Source of the DNA: Alitta virens
Taxonomy: Eukaryota; Annelida; Polychaeta; Phyllodocida; Nereididae
Direction of reading: 5' to 3'
Length of the DNA: 64,000 nt
Assembly (NCBI GenBank): GCA_932294295.1
Contig: OW028584.1
Location: forward strand, 32,931,969 to 32,995,968
Part shown: piece by piece, positions 28,901 through 42,961 of the stretch
How positions within the stretch are numbered: position 1 is the first letter of the stretch
How the letters are laid out: every line of letters begins with the position of its first letter
Translations under genes and position numbers: made by a program
Notes under the pieces: generated by a model
What the model was told of the DNA's origin: nothing
The model's database searches: none
Seen by the model: the letters and a program-made list of their open reading frames with translations, nothing else

Positions 28901-31900
28901 GTTAATGTGTACATCCCCATCATCCAGCCATCATGCTCTCAATCTATGCCTAATGGAATCAGTTCAAATGTAATGTGCAGTTTGATGAATGGTAATTGCA
29001 TAGTTGTGCAAGTATTGGTGGGATCAATCATTCCTCCATTCAAAATGAAGCTATTCTCTGGTTACTATATTGCAATTAAAGACAAATATGGTATTCACAT
29101 AATTACAATAAATCTAGAAACATAATCACTATGCACTGTCATAACATTTTATAATCCAGAGGCATATAGAAGGGAGAGATTGGGTACCTTTTGCAATATA
29201 TGTGGGGTTTGATAGACTTCATTGCAAAGTCTTGCCCAGCTTTCCTGACTAAAATGTTTTAATATCCTGGCAAATGTATCTGCACATCCCCTTGATCCAG
29301 CTTTCCAGTCTATTACACACATTTTTGCAGGATAAATTCAATTTAAAATTATTCTTAATCTTGCCTTTAAAACCGGGTTTCCTGATTGTCAAATATGTTA
29401 TCATGTGTACGACAATCAATCAAATATCGCCAATGTGCTATATATTTGCCAGTTGGCTTCATTGTCAGTTCAGGCAAAATGTAGCTAGTTATCCCCTTTA
29501 TTCAGTCTTCCTGATGCAATATTAGTATGCGGGAAAATACCGGTTTATCTCCTTCATTAAGCGTTCCAGCTAATTAAGTAGGAGTTTGTTGGGTGTGACA
29601 AAATTTGATCTGAATTGTGAAGTTTAATAAACTTAACTGCAAAGTCTCACCCAGCTTTCCTGACTATGTTTCAATATCCTGGCAAATGTATCTGCACATT
29701 CCCTTCACCCAGCTTTGTGGTCTATGAAATCAAAATTTGTTGCTGGATAAATTCATTGAAATAATTGTTACACTAACCTTTTAATCCAGGTCTCCTCATT
29801 GCCAAAGTCTCTTTAGTTGAGTGTATGGTTTGATTAAAGTATGATTTGATGGAAATCACATATTGTCATGTACCCTAAAACATTCACCTGAATGTCCCCT
29901 TCATCCAGCCAGCATTGTCTTCTTTCATAATTAATGTTTGGATGATTTATTAGTCAAAATGTAATTAACTGACTATACCCTGGTTACTACATTGTCATGG
30001 TATCTCATCTCATTGCAAAGTTTTAAAGCCCAGTTATCCAGCCTTTTACTTTATTAGATTCAAATTTGTTGCTGGATGAATTAATTAACATGTAATTAAT
30101 TGACTATATACCCTGGTAACTAACTAGTAATATATGGCTTGATGGAACTTAATTGACATAATACCTTGTCAAGTGGATTTGGATGTCCTTTCAACTAGCT
30201 GGTATTTCTTTTAGTCACATCATAATGCTGTGCAAACAGGACATTGCTGTCATCTATAGCTGTTGTGGTTTCCCTCTGGTCAAAATGCAACTGACTATCC
30301 CCTTCATTCATTCTTCCTGTTTACTGCTACCTCTAGGTGCTCAACTTATAAAGTAGAAGTTCATCTTTATATCCCCTTTATCCAACCAGCCTGCTCTTAA
30401 TTTATAAATAGTGGCTAGATCAAATATATTGTGCAGTTTGAAAATATTTAATTGCATAATTTATCATCATGATACCCAGAGCAGTTATTGTGTACATCCC
30501 CATCATCCAGCCATCATGCTCTCAATCTATGCCTAATGGAATCAGTTCAAATGTAATGTGCAGTTTGATGAAATGTAATTGCATAGTTTTGCAAGTATTG
30601 GTGTGATAAATCATTCCTCCATTCAAAATGAAGCTATTCTCTGGTTACTATATTGCAATTAAAGACAAATGTGGTATTCACATAATTACAATAAATCTAG
30701 AAACATAATCACTATGCACTGTCATAACATTTTATAATCCAGAGGCATATAGAAGGGAGAGATTGGGTACCTTTTGCAATATATGTGGGGTTTGATAGAC
30801 TTCATTGCAAAGTCTTGCCCAGCTTTCCTGACTAAAATGTTTTAATATCCTGGCAAATGTATCTGCACATCCCCTTGATCCAGCTTTCCAGTCTGTCCGA
30901 CAACGTTTTGCTGAATAAACTCGGCATAAAATTATTCTTAATCTTGCCTTTAAAACCGGGTTTCCTGATTGTCAAATATGTTATCATGTGTATGACAATC
31001 AATCAAATATCGCCAATGTGCTATATATTTGCCAGTTGGCTTCATTGTCAGTTCAGGCAAAATGTAGCTAGTTATCCCCTTTATTCAGTCTTCCTGCTTG
31101 CAATATTAGTATGCGGGAAAATACCGGTTTATCTCCTTCATTAAGCGTTCCAGCTTATTAAGTAGGAGTTTGTTGGGTGTGACAAAATTTGATCTGAATT
31201 GTGAAGTTTAATAAACTTAATTGCAAAGTCTCACCCAGCTTTCCTGACTATGTTTCAATATCCTGGCAAATGTATCTGCACATTCCCTTCACCCAGCTTT
31301 GTGATCTATGAAATCAAACTTTTTTGCTGGATAAATTCATTGAAATAATTGTTACCCTAACCTTATAATCCAGGTCTCCTCATTGCCAAAGTCTCTTTAG
31401 TTGAGTGTATGGTTTGATTAAAGTATGATTTGATGGAAATTACATATTGTCATGTACCCTAAAACATTCATCTGAATGTCCCCTTCATCCAGCCAGCATG
31501 GTCTTCTTTCATAAGTAATGGTTAGATGATTTATTAGTCAAAATGTAATTAACTGACTATACCATGGTTATTATATTGTCATGGCTTCTCATTGGAAAGT
31601 TTTAAAGTCCAGTCATCCAGCCTTCTACTCTATTAGATTCCAATTTGTTGTTGCTGGATGAATTACTCAACATGTAATTAACTGACTATATACCCTGGTA
31701 ACTAACTAGTAATATATGGCTTGATGGAACTTAATTGACATAATACCTTGTCAAGTGGATTTGGATGTCCTTTCAACTAGCTGGTATTTCTTTTAGTCAC
31801 ATCATAATGCTGTGCAAACAGGACATTGCTGTCATCTATAGCTGTTGTGGTTTCCCTCTGGTCAAAATGCAACTGACTATCCCCTTCATTCATTCTTCCT

Positions 31901-34900
31901 GTTTACTGCTACCTCTAGGTGCTCAACTTATAAAGTTGAAGTTCATCTTTATATCCCCTTTATCCAACCAGCCTGCTCTTAATTTATGAATAGTGGCTAG
32001 ATCAAATATATTATTGATAATATTTAATTGCATAATTTATCATCATGATACCCAGAGCAGTTAATGTGTACATCCCCATCATCCAGCCATCATGCTCTCA
32101 ATCTATGCCTAATGGAATCAGTTCAAATGTAATGTGCAGTTTGATGAAATGTAATTGCATAGTTTTGCAAGTATTGGTGTGATAAATCATTCCTCCATTC
32201 AAAATGAAGCTATTCTCTGGTTACTATATTGCAATTAAAGACAAATGTGGTATTCACATAATTACAATAAATCTAGAAACATAATCACTATGCACTGTCA
32301 TAACATTTTATAATCCAGAGGCATATAGAAGGGAGAGATTGGGTACCTTTTGCAATATATGTGGGGTTTGATAGACTTCATTGCAAAGTCTTGCCCAGCT
32401 TTCCTGACTAAAATGTTTTAATATCCTGGCAAATGTATCTGCACATCCCCTTCATCCAGCTTTCCAGTCTGTCCGACAACGTTTTGCTGAATAAACTCGG
32501 CATAAAATTATTCTTAATCTTGCCTTTAAAACCGGGTTTCCTGATTGTCAAATATGTTATCATGTGTACGACAATCAATCAAATATCGCCAATGTGCTAT
32601 ATATTTGCCAGTTGGCTTCATTGTCAGTTCAGGCAAAATGTAGCTAGTTATCCCCTTTATTCAGTCTTCCTGCTTGCAATATTAGTATGCGGGAAAATAC
32701 CGGTTTATCTCCTTCATTAAGCGTTCCAGCTTATTAAGTAGGAGTTTGTTGGGTGTGACAAAATTTGATCTGAATTGTGAAGTTTAATAAACTTAATTGC
32801 AAAGTCTCACCCAGCTTTCCTGACTATGTTTCAATATCCTGGCAAATGTATCTGCACATTCCCTTCACCCAGCTTTGTGATCTATGAAATCAAACTTTTT
32901 TGCTGGATAAATTCATTGAAATAATTGTTACCCTAACCTTATAATCCAGGTCTCCTCATTGCCAAAGTCTCTTTAGTTGAGTGTATGGTTTGATTAAAGT
33001 ATGATTTGATGGAAATTACATATTGTCATGTACCCTAAAACATTCATCTGAATGTCCCCTTCATCCAGCCAGCATGGTCTTCTTTCATAAGTAATGGTTA
33101 GATGATTTATTAGTCAAAATGTAATTTACTGACTATACCATGGTTATTATATTGTCATGGCTTCTCATTGGAAAGTTTTAAAGTCCAGTCATCCAGCCTT
33201 CTACTCTATTAGATTCCAATTTGTTGTTGCTGGATGAATTACTCAACATGTAATTAACTGACTATATACCCTGGTAACTAACTAGTAATATATGGCTTGA
33301 TGGAACTTAATTGACATAATACCTTGTCAAGTGGATTTGGATGTCCTTTCAACTAGCTGGTATTTCTTTTAGTCACATCATAATGCTGTGCAAACAGGAC
33401 ATTGCTGTCATCTATAGCTGTTGTGGTTTCCCTCTGGTCAAAATGCAACTGACTATCCCCTTCATTCATTCTTCCTGTTTACTGCTACCTCTAGGTGCTC
33501 AACTTATAAAGTTGAAGTTCATCTTTATATCCCCTTTATCCAACCAGCCTGCTCTTAATTTATGAATAGTGGCTAGATCAAATATATTATTGATAATATT
33601 TAATTGCATAATTTATCATCATGATACCCAGAGCAGTTAATGTGTACATCCCCATCATCCAGCCATCATGCTCTCAATCTATGCCTAATGGAATCAGTTC
33701 AAATGTAATGTGCAGTTTGATGAAATGTAATTGCATAGTTTTGCAAGTATTGGTGTGATAAATCATTCCTCCATTCAAAATGAAGCAATTCTCTGGTTAC
33801 TATATTGCAATTAAAGACAAATGTGGTATTCACATAATTACAATAAATCTAGAAACATAATCACTATGCACTGTCATAACATTTTATAATCCAGAGGCAT
33901 ATAGAAGGGAGAGATTGGGTACCTTTTGCAATATATGTGGGGTTTGATAGACTTCATTGCAAAGTCTTGCCCAGCTTTCCTGACTAAAATGTTTTAATAT
34001 CCTGGCAAATGTATCTGCACATCCCCTTGATCCAGCTTTCCAGTCTGTCCGACAACGTTTTGCTGAATAAACTCGGCATAAAATTATTCTTAATCTTGCC
34101 TTTAAAACCGGGTTTCCTGATTGTCAAATATGTTATCATGTGTATGACAATCAATCAAATATCGCCAATGTGCTATATATTTGCCAGTTGGCTTCATTGT
34201 CAGTTCAGGCAAAATGTAGCTAGTTATCCCCTTTATTCAGTCTTCCTGCTTGCAATATTAGTATGCGGGAAAATCCCGGTTTATCTCCTTCATTAAGCGT
34301 TCCAGCTTATTAAGTAGGAGTTTGTTGGGTGTGATAAAATTTGATCTGAATTGTGAAGTTTAATAAACTTAATTGCAAAGTCTCACCCAGCTTTCCTGAC
34401 TATGTTTCAATTTCCTGGCAAATGTATCTGCACATCCCCTTCACCCAGCTTTGTGGTCTATGAAATCAAAATTTGTTGCTGGATAAATTCATTGAAATAA
34501 TTGTTACACTAACCTTTTAATCCAGGTCTCCTCATTGCCAAAGTCTCTTTAGTTGAGTGTATGGTTTGATTAAAGTATGATTTGATGGAAATCACATATT
34601 GTCATGTACCCTAAAACATTCACCTGAATGTCCCCTTCATCCAGCCAGCATTGTCTTCTTTCATAATTAATGTTTGGATGATTTATTAGTCAAAATGTAA
34701 TTAACTGACTATACCCTGGTTACTACATTGTCATGGTATCTCATCTCATTGCAAAGTTTTAAAGCCCAGTTATCCAGCCTTTAACTTTATTAGATTCAAA
34801 TTTGTTGCTGGATGAATTAATTAACATGTAATTAATTGACTATATACCCTGGTAACTAACTAGTAATATATGGCTTGATGGAACTTAATTGACATAATAC

Positions 34901-35969
34901 CTTGTCAAGTGGATTTGGATGTCCTTTCAACTAGCTGGTATTTCTTTTAGTCACATCATAATGCTGTGCAAACAGGACATTGCTGTCATCTATAGCTGTT
35001 GTGGTTTCCCTCTGGTCAAAATGCAACTGACTATCCCCTTCATTCATTCTTCCTGTTTACTGCTACCTCTAGGTGCTCAACTTATAAAGTTGAAGTTCAT
35101 CTTTATATCCACTTTATCCAACCAGCCTGCTCTTAATTTATGAATAGTGGCTAGATTAAATATATTGTGCAGTTTGATAATATTTAATTGCATAATTTAT
35201 CATCATAATACCCAGAGCAGTTAATGTGTACATCCCCATCATCCAGCCATCATGCTCTCAATCTATGCCTAATGGAATCAGTTCAAATGTAATGTGCAGT
35301 TTGATGAATGGTAATTGCATAGTTGTGCAAGTATTGGTGGGATCAATCATTCCTCCATTCAAAATGAAGCTATTCTCTGGTTACTATATTGCAATTAAAG
35401 ACAAATATGGTATTCACATAATTACAATAAATCTAGAAACATAATCACTATGCACTGTCATAACATTTTATAATCCAGAGGCATATAGAAGGGAGAGATT
35501 GGGTACCTTTTGCAATATATGTGGGGTTTGATAGACTTCATTGCAAAGTCTTGCCCAGCTTTCCTGACTAAAATGTTTTAATATCCTGGCAAATGTATCT
35601 GCACATCCCCTTGATCCAGCTTTCCAGTCTATTACACACATTTTTGCAGGATAAATTCAATTTAAAATTATTCTTAATCTTGCCTTTAAAACCGGGTTTC
35701 CTGATTGTCAAATATGTTATCATGTGTACGACAATCAATCAAATATCGCCAATGTGCTATATATTTGCCAGTTGGCTTCATTGTCAGTTCAGGCAAAATG
35801 TAGCTAGTTATCCCCTTTATTCAGTCTTCCTGCTTGCAATATTAGTATGCGGGAAAATACCGGTTTATCTCCTTCATTAAGCGTTCCAGCTTATTAAGTA
35901 GGAGTTTGTTGGGTGTGACAAAATTTGATCTGAATTGTGAAGTTTAATAAACTTAACTGCAAAGTCTCA

Positions 35970-38713
35970 CCCAGCTTTCCTGACTATGTTTCAATATCCT
36001 GGCAAATGTATCTGCACATTCCCTTCACCCAGCTTTGTGATCTATGAAATCAAAATTTTTTGCTGGATAAATTCATTGAAATAATTGTTACCCTAACCTT
36101 ATAATCCAGGTCTCCTCATTGCCAAAGTCTCTTTAGTTGAGTGTATGGTTTGATTAAAGTATGATTTGATGGAAATTACATATTGTCATGTACCCTAAAA
36201 CATTCATCTGAATGTCCCCTTCATCCAGCCAGCATGGTCTTCTTTCATAAGTAATGGTTAGATGATTTATTAGTCAAAATGTAATTTACTGACTATACCA
36301 TGGTTATTATATTGTCATGGCTTCTCATTGGAAAGTTTTAAAGTCCAGTCATCCAGCCTTCTACTCTATTAGATTCCAATTTGTTGTTGCTGGATGAATT
36401 ACTCAACATGTAATTAACTGACTATACACCCTGGTAACTAACTAGTAATATATGGCTTGATGGAACTTAATTGACATAATACCTTGTCAAGTGGATTTGG
36501 ATGTCCTTTCAACTAGCTGGTATTTCTTTTAGTCACATCATAATGCTGTGCAAACAGGACATTGCTGTCATCTATAGCTGTTGTGGTTTCCCTCTGGTCA
36601 AAATGCAACTGACTATCCCCTTCATTCATTCTTCCTGTTTACTGCTACCTCTAGGTGCTCAACTTATAAAGTAGAAGTTCATCTTTATATCCACTTTATC
36701 CAACCAGCCTGCTCTTAATTTATGAATAGTGGCTAGATCAAATATATTATTGATAATATTTAATTGCATAATTTATCATCATGATACCCAGAGCAGTTAA
36801 TGTGTACATCCCCATCATCCAGCCATCATGCTCTCAATCTATGCCTAATGGAATCAGTTCAAATGTAATGTGCAGTTTGATGAAATGTAATTGCATAGTT
36901 TTGCAAGTATTGGTGTGATAAATCATTCCTCCATTCAAAATGAAGCTATTCTCTGGTTACTATATTGCAATTAAAGACAAATATGGTATTCACATAATTA
37001 CAATAAATCTAGAAACATAATCACTATGCACTGTCATAACATTTTATAATCCAGAGGCATATAGAAGGGAGAGATTGGGTACCTTTTGCAATATATGTGG
37101 GGTTTGATAGACTTCATTGCAAAGTCTTGCCCAGCTTTCCTGACTAAAATGTTTTAATATCCTGGCAAATGTATCTGCACATCCCCTTGATCCAGCTTTC
37201 CAGTCTGTCCGACAACGTTTTGCTGAATAAACTCGGCATAAAATTATTCTTAATCTTGCCTTTAAAACCGGGTTTCCTGATTGTCAAATATGTTATCATG
37301 TGTATGACAATCAATCAAATATCGCCAATGTGCTATATATTTGCCAGTTGGCTTCATTGTCAGTTCAGGCAAAATGTAGCTAGTTATCCCCTTTATTCAG
37401 TCTTCCTGCTTGCAATATTAGTATGTGGGAAAATCCCGGTTTATCTCCTTCATTAAGCGTTCCAGCTTATTAAGTAGGAGTTTGTTGGGTGTGATAAAAT
37501 TTGATCTGAATTGTGAAGTTTAATAAACTTAATTGCAAAGTCTCACCCAGCTTTCCTGACTATGTTTCAATTTCCTGGCAAATGTATCTGCACATCCCCT
37601 TCACCCAGCTTTGTGGTCTATGAAATCAAAATTTGTTGCTGGATAAATTCATTGAAATAATTGTTACACTAACCTTTTAATCCAGGTCTCCTCATTGCCA
37701 AAGTCTCTTTAGTTGAGTGTATGGTTTGATTAAAGTATGATTTGATGGAAATCACATATTGTCATGTACCCTAAAACATTCATCTGAATGTCCCCTTCAT
37801 CCAGCCAGCATTGTCTTCTTTCATAATTAATGTTTGGATGATTTATTAGTCAAAATGTAATTAACTGACTATACCCTGGTTACTATATTGTCATGGTATC
37901 TCATCTCATTGCAAAGTTTTAAAGCCCAGTTATCCAGCCTTTAACTTTTTTAGATTCAAATTTGTTGCTGGATGAATTAATTAACATGTAATTAATTGAC
38001 TATATACCCTGGTAACTAACTAGTAATATATGGCTTGATGGAACTTAATTGACATAATACCTTGTCAAGTGGATTTGGATGTCCTTTCAACTAGCTGGTA
38101 TTTCTTTTAGTCACATCATAATGCTGTGCAAACAGGACATTGCTGTCATCTATAGCTGTTGTGGTTTCCCTCTGGTCAAAATGCAACTGACTATCCCCTT
38201 CATTCATTCTTCCTGTTTACTGCTACCTCTAGGTGCTCAACTTATAAAGTTGAAGTTCATCTTTATATCCCCTTTATCCAACCAGCCTGCTCTTAATTTA
38301 TGAATAGTGGCTAGATCAAATATATTGTGCAGTTTGATAATATTTAATTGCATAATTTATCATCATGATACCCAGAGCAGTTAATGTGTACATCCCCATC
38401 ATCCAGCCATCATGCTATCAATCTATGCCTAATGGAATCAGTTCAAATGTAATGTGCAGTTTGATGACTGGTAATTGCATAGTTTTGCAAGTATTGGTGG
38501 GATAAATCATTCCTCCATTCAAAATGAAGCTATTCTCTGGTTACTATATTGCAATTAAAGACAAATATGGTATTCACATAATTACAATAAATCTAGAAAC
38601 ATAATCACTATGCACTGTCATAACATTTTATAATCCAGAGGCATATAGAAGGGAGAGATTGGGTACCTTTTGCAATATATGTGGGGTTTGATAGACTTCA
38701 TTGCAAAGTCTTG
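35970..38713. repeat. 2,744-bp tandem duplication, first copy
   Basis: The breakpoint word cccagctttcctgact starts at 35970, 38714 and 41458, exactly 2,744 bp apart. Private variants (gtatgtgggaaaatcc near 37424, gatgactggtaatt near 38463) recur in the second copy. Confidence 0.88.
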
Positions 38714-41457
38714 CCCAGCTTTCCTGACTATGTTTCAATATCCTGGCAAATGTATCTGCACATTCCCTTCACCCAGCTTTGTGATCTATGAAATCAAAAT
38801 TTTTTGCTGGATAAATTCATTGAAATAATTGTTACCCTAACCTTATAATCCAGGTCTCCTCATTGCCAAAGTCTCTTTAGTTGAGTGTATGGTTTGATTA
38901 AAGTATGATTTGATGGAAATTACATATTGTCATGTACCCTAAAACATTCATCTGAATGTCCCCTTCATCCAGCCAGCATGGTCTTCTTTCATAAGTAATG
39001 GTTAGATGATTTATTAGTCAAAATGTAATTTACTGACTATACCATGGTTATTATATTGTCATGGCTTCTCATTGGAAAGTTTTAAAGTCCAGTCATCCAG
39101 CCTTCTACTCTATTAGATTCCAATTTGTTGTTGCTGGATGAATTACTCAACATGTAATTAACTGACTATACACCCTGGTAACTAACTAGTAATATATGGC
39201 TTGATGGAACTTAATTGACATAATACCTTGTCAAGTGGATTTGGATGTCCTTTCAACTAGCTGGTATTTCTTTTAGTCACATCATAATGCTGTGCAAACA
39301 GGACATTGCTGTCATCTATAGCTGTTGTGGTTTCCCTCTGGTCAAAATGCAACTGACTATCCCCTTCATTCATTCTTCCTGTTTACTGCTACCTCTAGGT
39401 GCTCAACTTATAAAGTTGAAGTTCATCTTTATATCCACTTTATCCAACCAGCCTGCTCTTAATTTATGAATAGTGGCTAGATCAAATATATTATTGATAA
39501 TATTTAATTGCATAATTTATCATCATGATACCCAGAGCAGTTAATGTGTACATCCCCATCATCCAGCCATCATGCTCTCAATCTATGCCTAATGGAATCA
39601 GTTCAAATGTAATGTGCAGTTTGATGAAATGTAATTGCATAGTTTTGCAAGTATTGGTGTGATAAATCATTCCTCCATTCAAAATGAAGCTATTCTCTGG
39701 TTACTATATTGCAATTAAAGACAAATATGGTATTCACATAATTACAATAAATCTAGAAACATAATCACTATGCACTGTCATAACATTTTATAATCCAGAG
39801 GCATATAGAAGGGAGAGATTGGGTACCTTTTGCAATATATGTGGGGTTTGATAGACTTCATTGCAAAGTCTTGCCCAGCTTTCCTGACTAAAATGTTTTA
39901 ATATCCTGGCAAATGTATCTGCACATCCCCTTGATCCAGCTTTCCAGTCTGTCCGACAACGTTTTGCTGAATAAACTCGGCATAAAATTATTCTTAATCT
40001 TGCCTTTAAAACCGGGTTTCCTGATTGTCAAATATGTTATCATGTGTATGACAATCAATCAAATATCGCCAATGTGCTATATATTTGCCAGTTGGCTTCA
40101 TTGTCAGTTCAGGCAAAATGTAGCTAGTTATCCCCTTTATTCAGTCTTCCTGCTTGCAATATTAGTATGTGGGAAAATCCCGGTTTATCTCCTTCATTAA
40201 GCGTTCCAGCTTATTAAGTAGGAGTTTGTTGGGTGTGATAAAATTTGATCTGAATTGTGAAGTTTAATAAACTTAATTGCAAAGTCTCACCCAGCTTTCC
40301 TGACTATGTTTCAATTTCCTGGCAAATGTATCTGCACATCCCCTTCACCCAGCTTTGTGGTCTATGAAATCAAAATTTGTTGCTGGATAAATTCATTGAA
40401 ATAATTGTTACACTAACCTTTTAATCCAGGTCTCCTCATTGCCAAAGTCTCTTTAGTTGAGTGTATGGTTTGATTAAAGTATGATTTGATGGAAATCACA
40501 TATTGTCATGTACCCTAAAACATTCATCTGAATGTCCCCTTCATCCAGCCAGCATTGTCTTCTTTCATAATTAATGTTTGGATGATTTATTAGTCAAAAT
40601 GTAATTAACTGACTATACCCTGGTTACTATATTGTCATGGTATCTCATCTCATTGCAAAGTTTTAAAGCCCAGTTATCCAGCCTTTAACTTTTTTAGATT
40701 CAAATTTGTTGCTGGATGAATTAATTAACATGTAATTAATTGACTATATACCCTGGTAACTAACTAGTAATATATGGCTTGATGGAACTTAATTGACATA
40801 ATACCTTGTCAAGTGGATTTGGATGTCCTTTCAACTAGCTGGTATTTCTTTTAGTCACATCATAATGCTGTGCAAACAGGACATTGCTGTCATCTATAGC
40901 TGTTGTGGTTTCCCTCTGGTCAAAATGCAACTGACTATCCCCTTCATTCATTCTTCCTGTTTACTGCTACCTCTAGGTGCTCAACTTATAAAGTTGAAGT
41001 TCATCTTTATATCCCCTTTATCCAACCAGCCTGCTCTTAATTTATGAATAGTGGCTAGATCAAATATATTGTGCAGTTTGATAATATTTAATTGCATAAT
41101 TTATCATCATGATACCCAGAGCAGTTAATGTGTACATCCCCATCATCCAGCCATCATGCTATCAATCTATGCCTAATGGAATCAGTTCAAATGTAATGTG
41201 CAGTTTGATGACTGGTAATTGCATAGTTTTGCAAGTATTGGTGGGATAAATCATTCCTCCATTCAAAATGAAGCTATTCTCTGGTTACTATATTGCAATT
41301 AAAGACAAATATGGTATTCACATAATTACAATAAATCTAGAAACATAATCACTATGCACTGTCATAACATTTTATAATCCAGAGGCATATAGAAGGGAGA
41401 GATTGGGTACCTTTTGCAATATATGTGGGGTTTGATAGACTTCATTGCAAAGTCTTG
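38714..41457. repeat. 2,744-bp tandem duplication, second copy
   Basis: Second copy of 35970-38713. The left junction joins the ttgcaaagtcttg context to the cccagctttcctgactatg context. This produces the single short (1166-bp) unit interval in array 2. The duplication therefore fits one ectopic crossover between related sub-repeats. Confidence 0.88.
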
Positions 41458-41626
41458 CCCAGCTTTCCTGACTAAAATGTTTTAATATCCTGCCAAATGT
41501 ATCTGCACATCCCCTTCATCCAGCTTTCCAGTCTATCAAAGAAAGTTTTGCTGGATAAATTCCATTTAAAATTATTCTCAATCTTGCCTTTAAAACCAGG
41601 TTTCTTGATTGTCGAAGTCTATGTTA

Positions 41627-41668
41627 TCTAGGAAAAAGTCTTAACCCTCAAAAAATTCTCTAAAAAAG
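41627..41668 (+). repeat. Left terminal inverted repeat of the 3.38-kb element
   Basis: Reads TCTAGGAAAAAGTCTTAACC and continues. It is complementary to 44962-45003 with four mismatches over 42 bases. Confidence 0.85.
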
Positions 41669-41684
41669 AGAGCATATGTCATAT

Positions 41685-41976
41685 ATGTTGGAAGGACAAC
41701 CATCCCCAGGTGACATCAGTGGTGGTGGCGGTGCTGCTGGCGAAGAGGTGGTCTCTCGACTGATGGTACTGGGCCCCCATTACGGCGAACTATCTTACAT
41801 CGTACCTTGAGAAGGGTCTTGGATATGTCCACGTAACTGGCTCCTGAGCCACTAACTACGAATTGTATGACACCTTAGGAGTGAAGTCATTGACTGGGTC
41901 GTATTCTATGGTTCGATATCTCAAGATCCCAACATTCTGGACGGCTTTGCCGAAAATTGCTAAAGATTGGGAGTAG
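41685..41976 (+). pseudogene. Decayed ORF with glycine-rich start, unknown product
   Basis: An ATG at 41685 lies 16 bases inside the left inverted repeat. It opens 41 codons containing a short glycine/alanine run (GDISGGGGAAGEE) before TGA at 41808. A second frame then reads on with a plausible amino-acid mix, one internal TGA, and a stop near 41974. This looks like a gene broken by one frameshift and one nonsense change. I recognise no family. A glycine-rich stretch near the N-terminus is common to many proteins and is not diagnostic. Confidence 0.35.
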
Positions 41977-42078
41977 CCTATCACAGAATCTGTCAACACT
42001 TAGGCCATTCTTCTTTTATTAATAATTGTCATCAAAAAAATCCTCAACCCGTTTCACAACCTTTCTGGCTATGCTGGT

Positions 42079-42297
42079 TCATTTTTTTGCTCCGGGGCGC
42101 TTCTCGGTCCGCTTCTTCCCTTTTCCTGTGGAGGAACAGTAATTTTTTCCTTTGACGCTCCCTTTTATTCCCCCGATGGAGCCCCCGACGGAGCCCCCCG
42201 ACGGAGACCCCCGACGGAGACCCCCGACAGAGACCCCCGACAGAGACCCCGACGGAGCCCCCAACACCTGAATGGCTGGCTGGGGAGGCGGGCTCAT
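42079..42297 (-). CDS. Small Gly/Ser-rich ORF with basic tail over a 13-bp minisatellite
   Basis: 72 codons on the minus strand. The middle is a repeated Gly-Gly-Ser/Val stretch that comes directly from a 13-bp tandem repeat (acccccgacggag, about 42175-42262). The C-terminus is strongly basic (KGKKRTEKRPGAKK). A basic tail after a flexible linker could bind nucleic acid, but the ORF may be an accident of the repeat. It lies inside the 3.38-kb element and on the same strand as the three larger decayed ORFs. No homologue recognised. Confidence 0.25.
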   Translation of the reverse strand: MSPPPQPAIQVLGAPSGSLSGVSVGGLRRGSPSGGSVGGSIGGIKGSVKGKNYCSSTGKGKKRTEKRPGAKK

Positions 42298-42961
42298 GGT
42301 ATATACTGGAGAGGTATTTCTCCAGTTGCTCCTAGTCTATCGGCATGGTCAGTAGTTAGATGTGTGAAGGGGGCAATATCACGATGGGGGTCTGGGTTTT
42401 AGGACCTTTAAATCAGGTGTGGGGAGAATGGCACCTAGTGAGGTCCCCAGTAAAATAACCCACAATTCTGAATCATTGCCAATGCTGAGGTTGGATATGC
42501 ATCATATGCTATCACCACTATGTATATGACAATAATTTGTGAAAAAAAATACTATCTCTGACTTTGGCAACTTTCGACCGAAAACTTCCCAAGATTCTGG
42601 CACTCTAGACACAGAGGGTACCCAGGGGAGTCTGCCCACCTCGGTTGTTCATGGTCTAATGACTGCTTTTTTTTAATTAATGTCGAAAGATATAATTTTA
42701 TTTTGAAAAATTAAGGGACCTCCTGCCACCCAAACAGGTGATAGCACTAGTCAAGTTTGGAGCTGTGTTTTTTCTGTTTTTATATATATATACCAAAATA
42801 ATTAAAAATATATGTAATAAAACAAAAGGAAAAAATACTGGACACATGGATTTTTTTTTTTCTTAAATATGTATTTATACAATTTTTTATTTGATAAGGA
42901 CAACCATCCTAAATATAACGGGGGCATAAGAAATAGTTTTCATAATTCTTTTTCTTTTTTT

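Larger units (their letters stand above)
22955..41626. repeat. Satellite array 2: about 1.58-kb unit, 4-unit higher-order repeat
   Basis: The landmark ggatgtcctttcaactag recurs with its ATG at 23862, 25440, 27022, 28600, 30183, 31765, 33341, 34919, 36501, 38079, 39245 and 40823. Spacings are 1576-1583 bp except for one of 1166. Each unit contains about ten degenerate cores (for example cccctttatccaaccagcc, ccccatcatccagccatc, ccccttcacccagctttg) related to the array 1 monomer. Unit variants repeat every fourth unit: 27022 pairs with 33341, 28600 with 34919, and 30183 with 36501, offsets 6318-6319 bp. ORFs of 95 and 74 codons recur in the units but show no recognisable protein. Confidence 0.93.

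Noticed and set aside
24530..41047. Recurring 95- and 74-codon plus-strand ORFs in array 2
   Set aside because: They overlap monomer cores and are interrupted in some units. Identity between copies matches that of the surrounding repeat, so there is no sign of coding selection.
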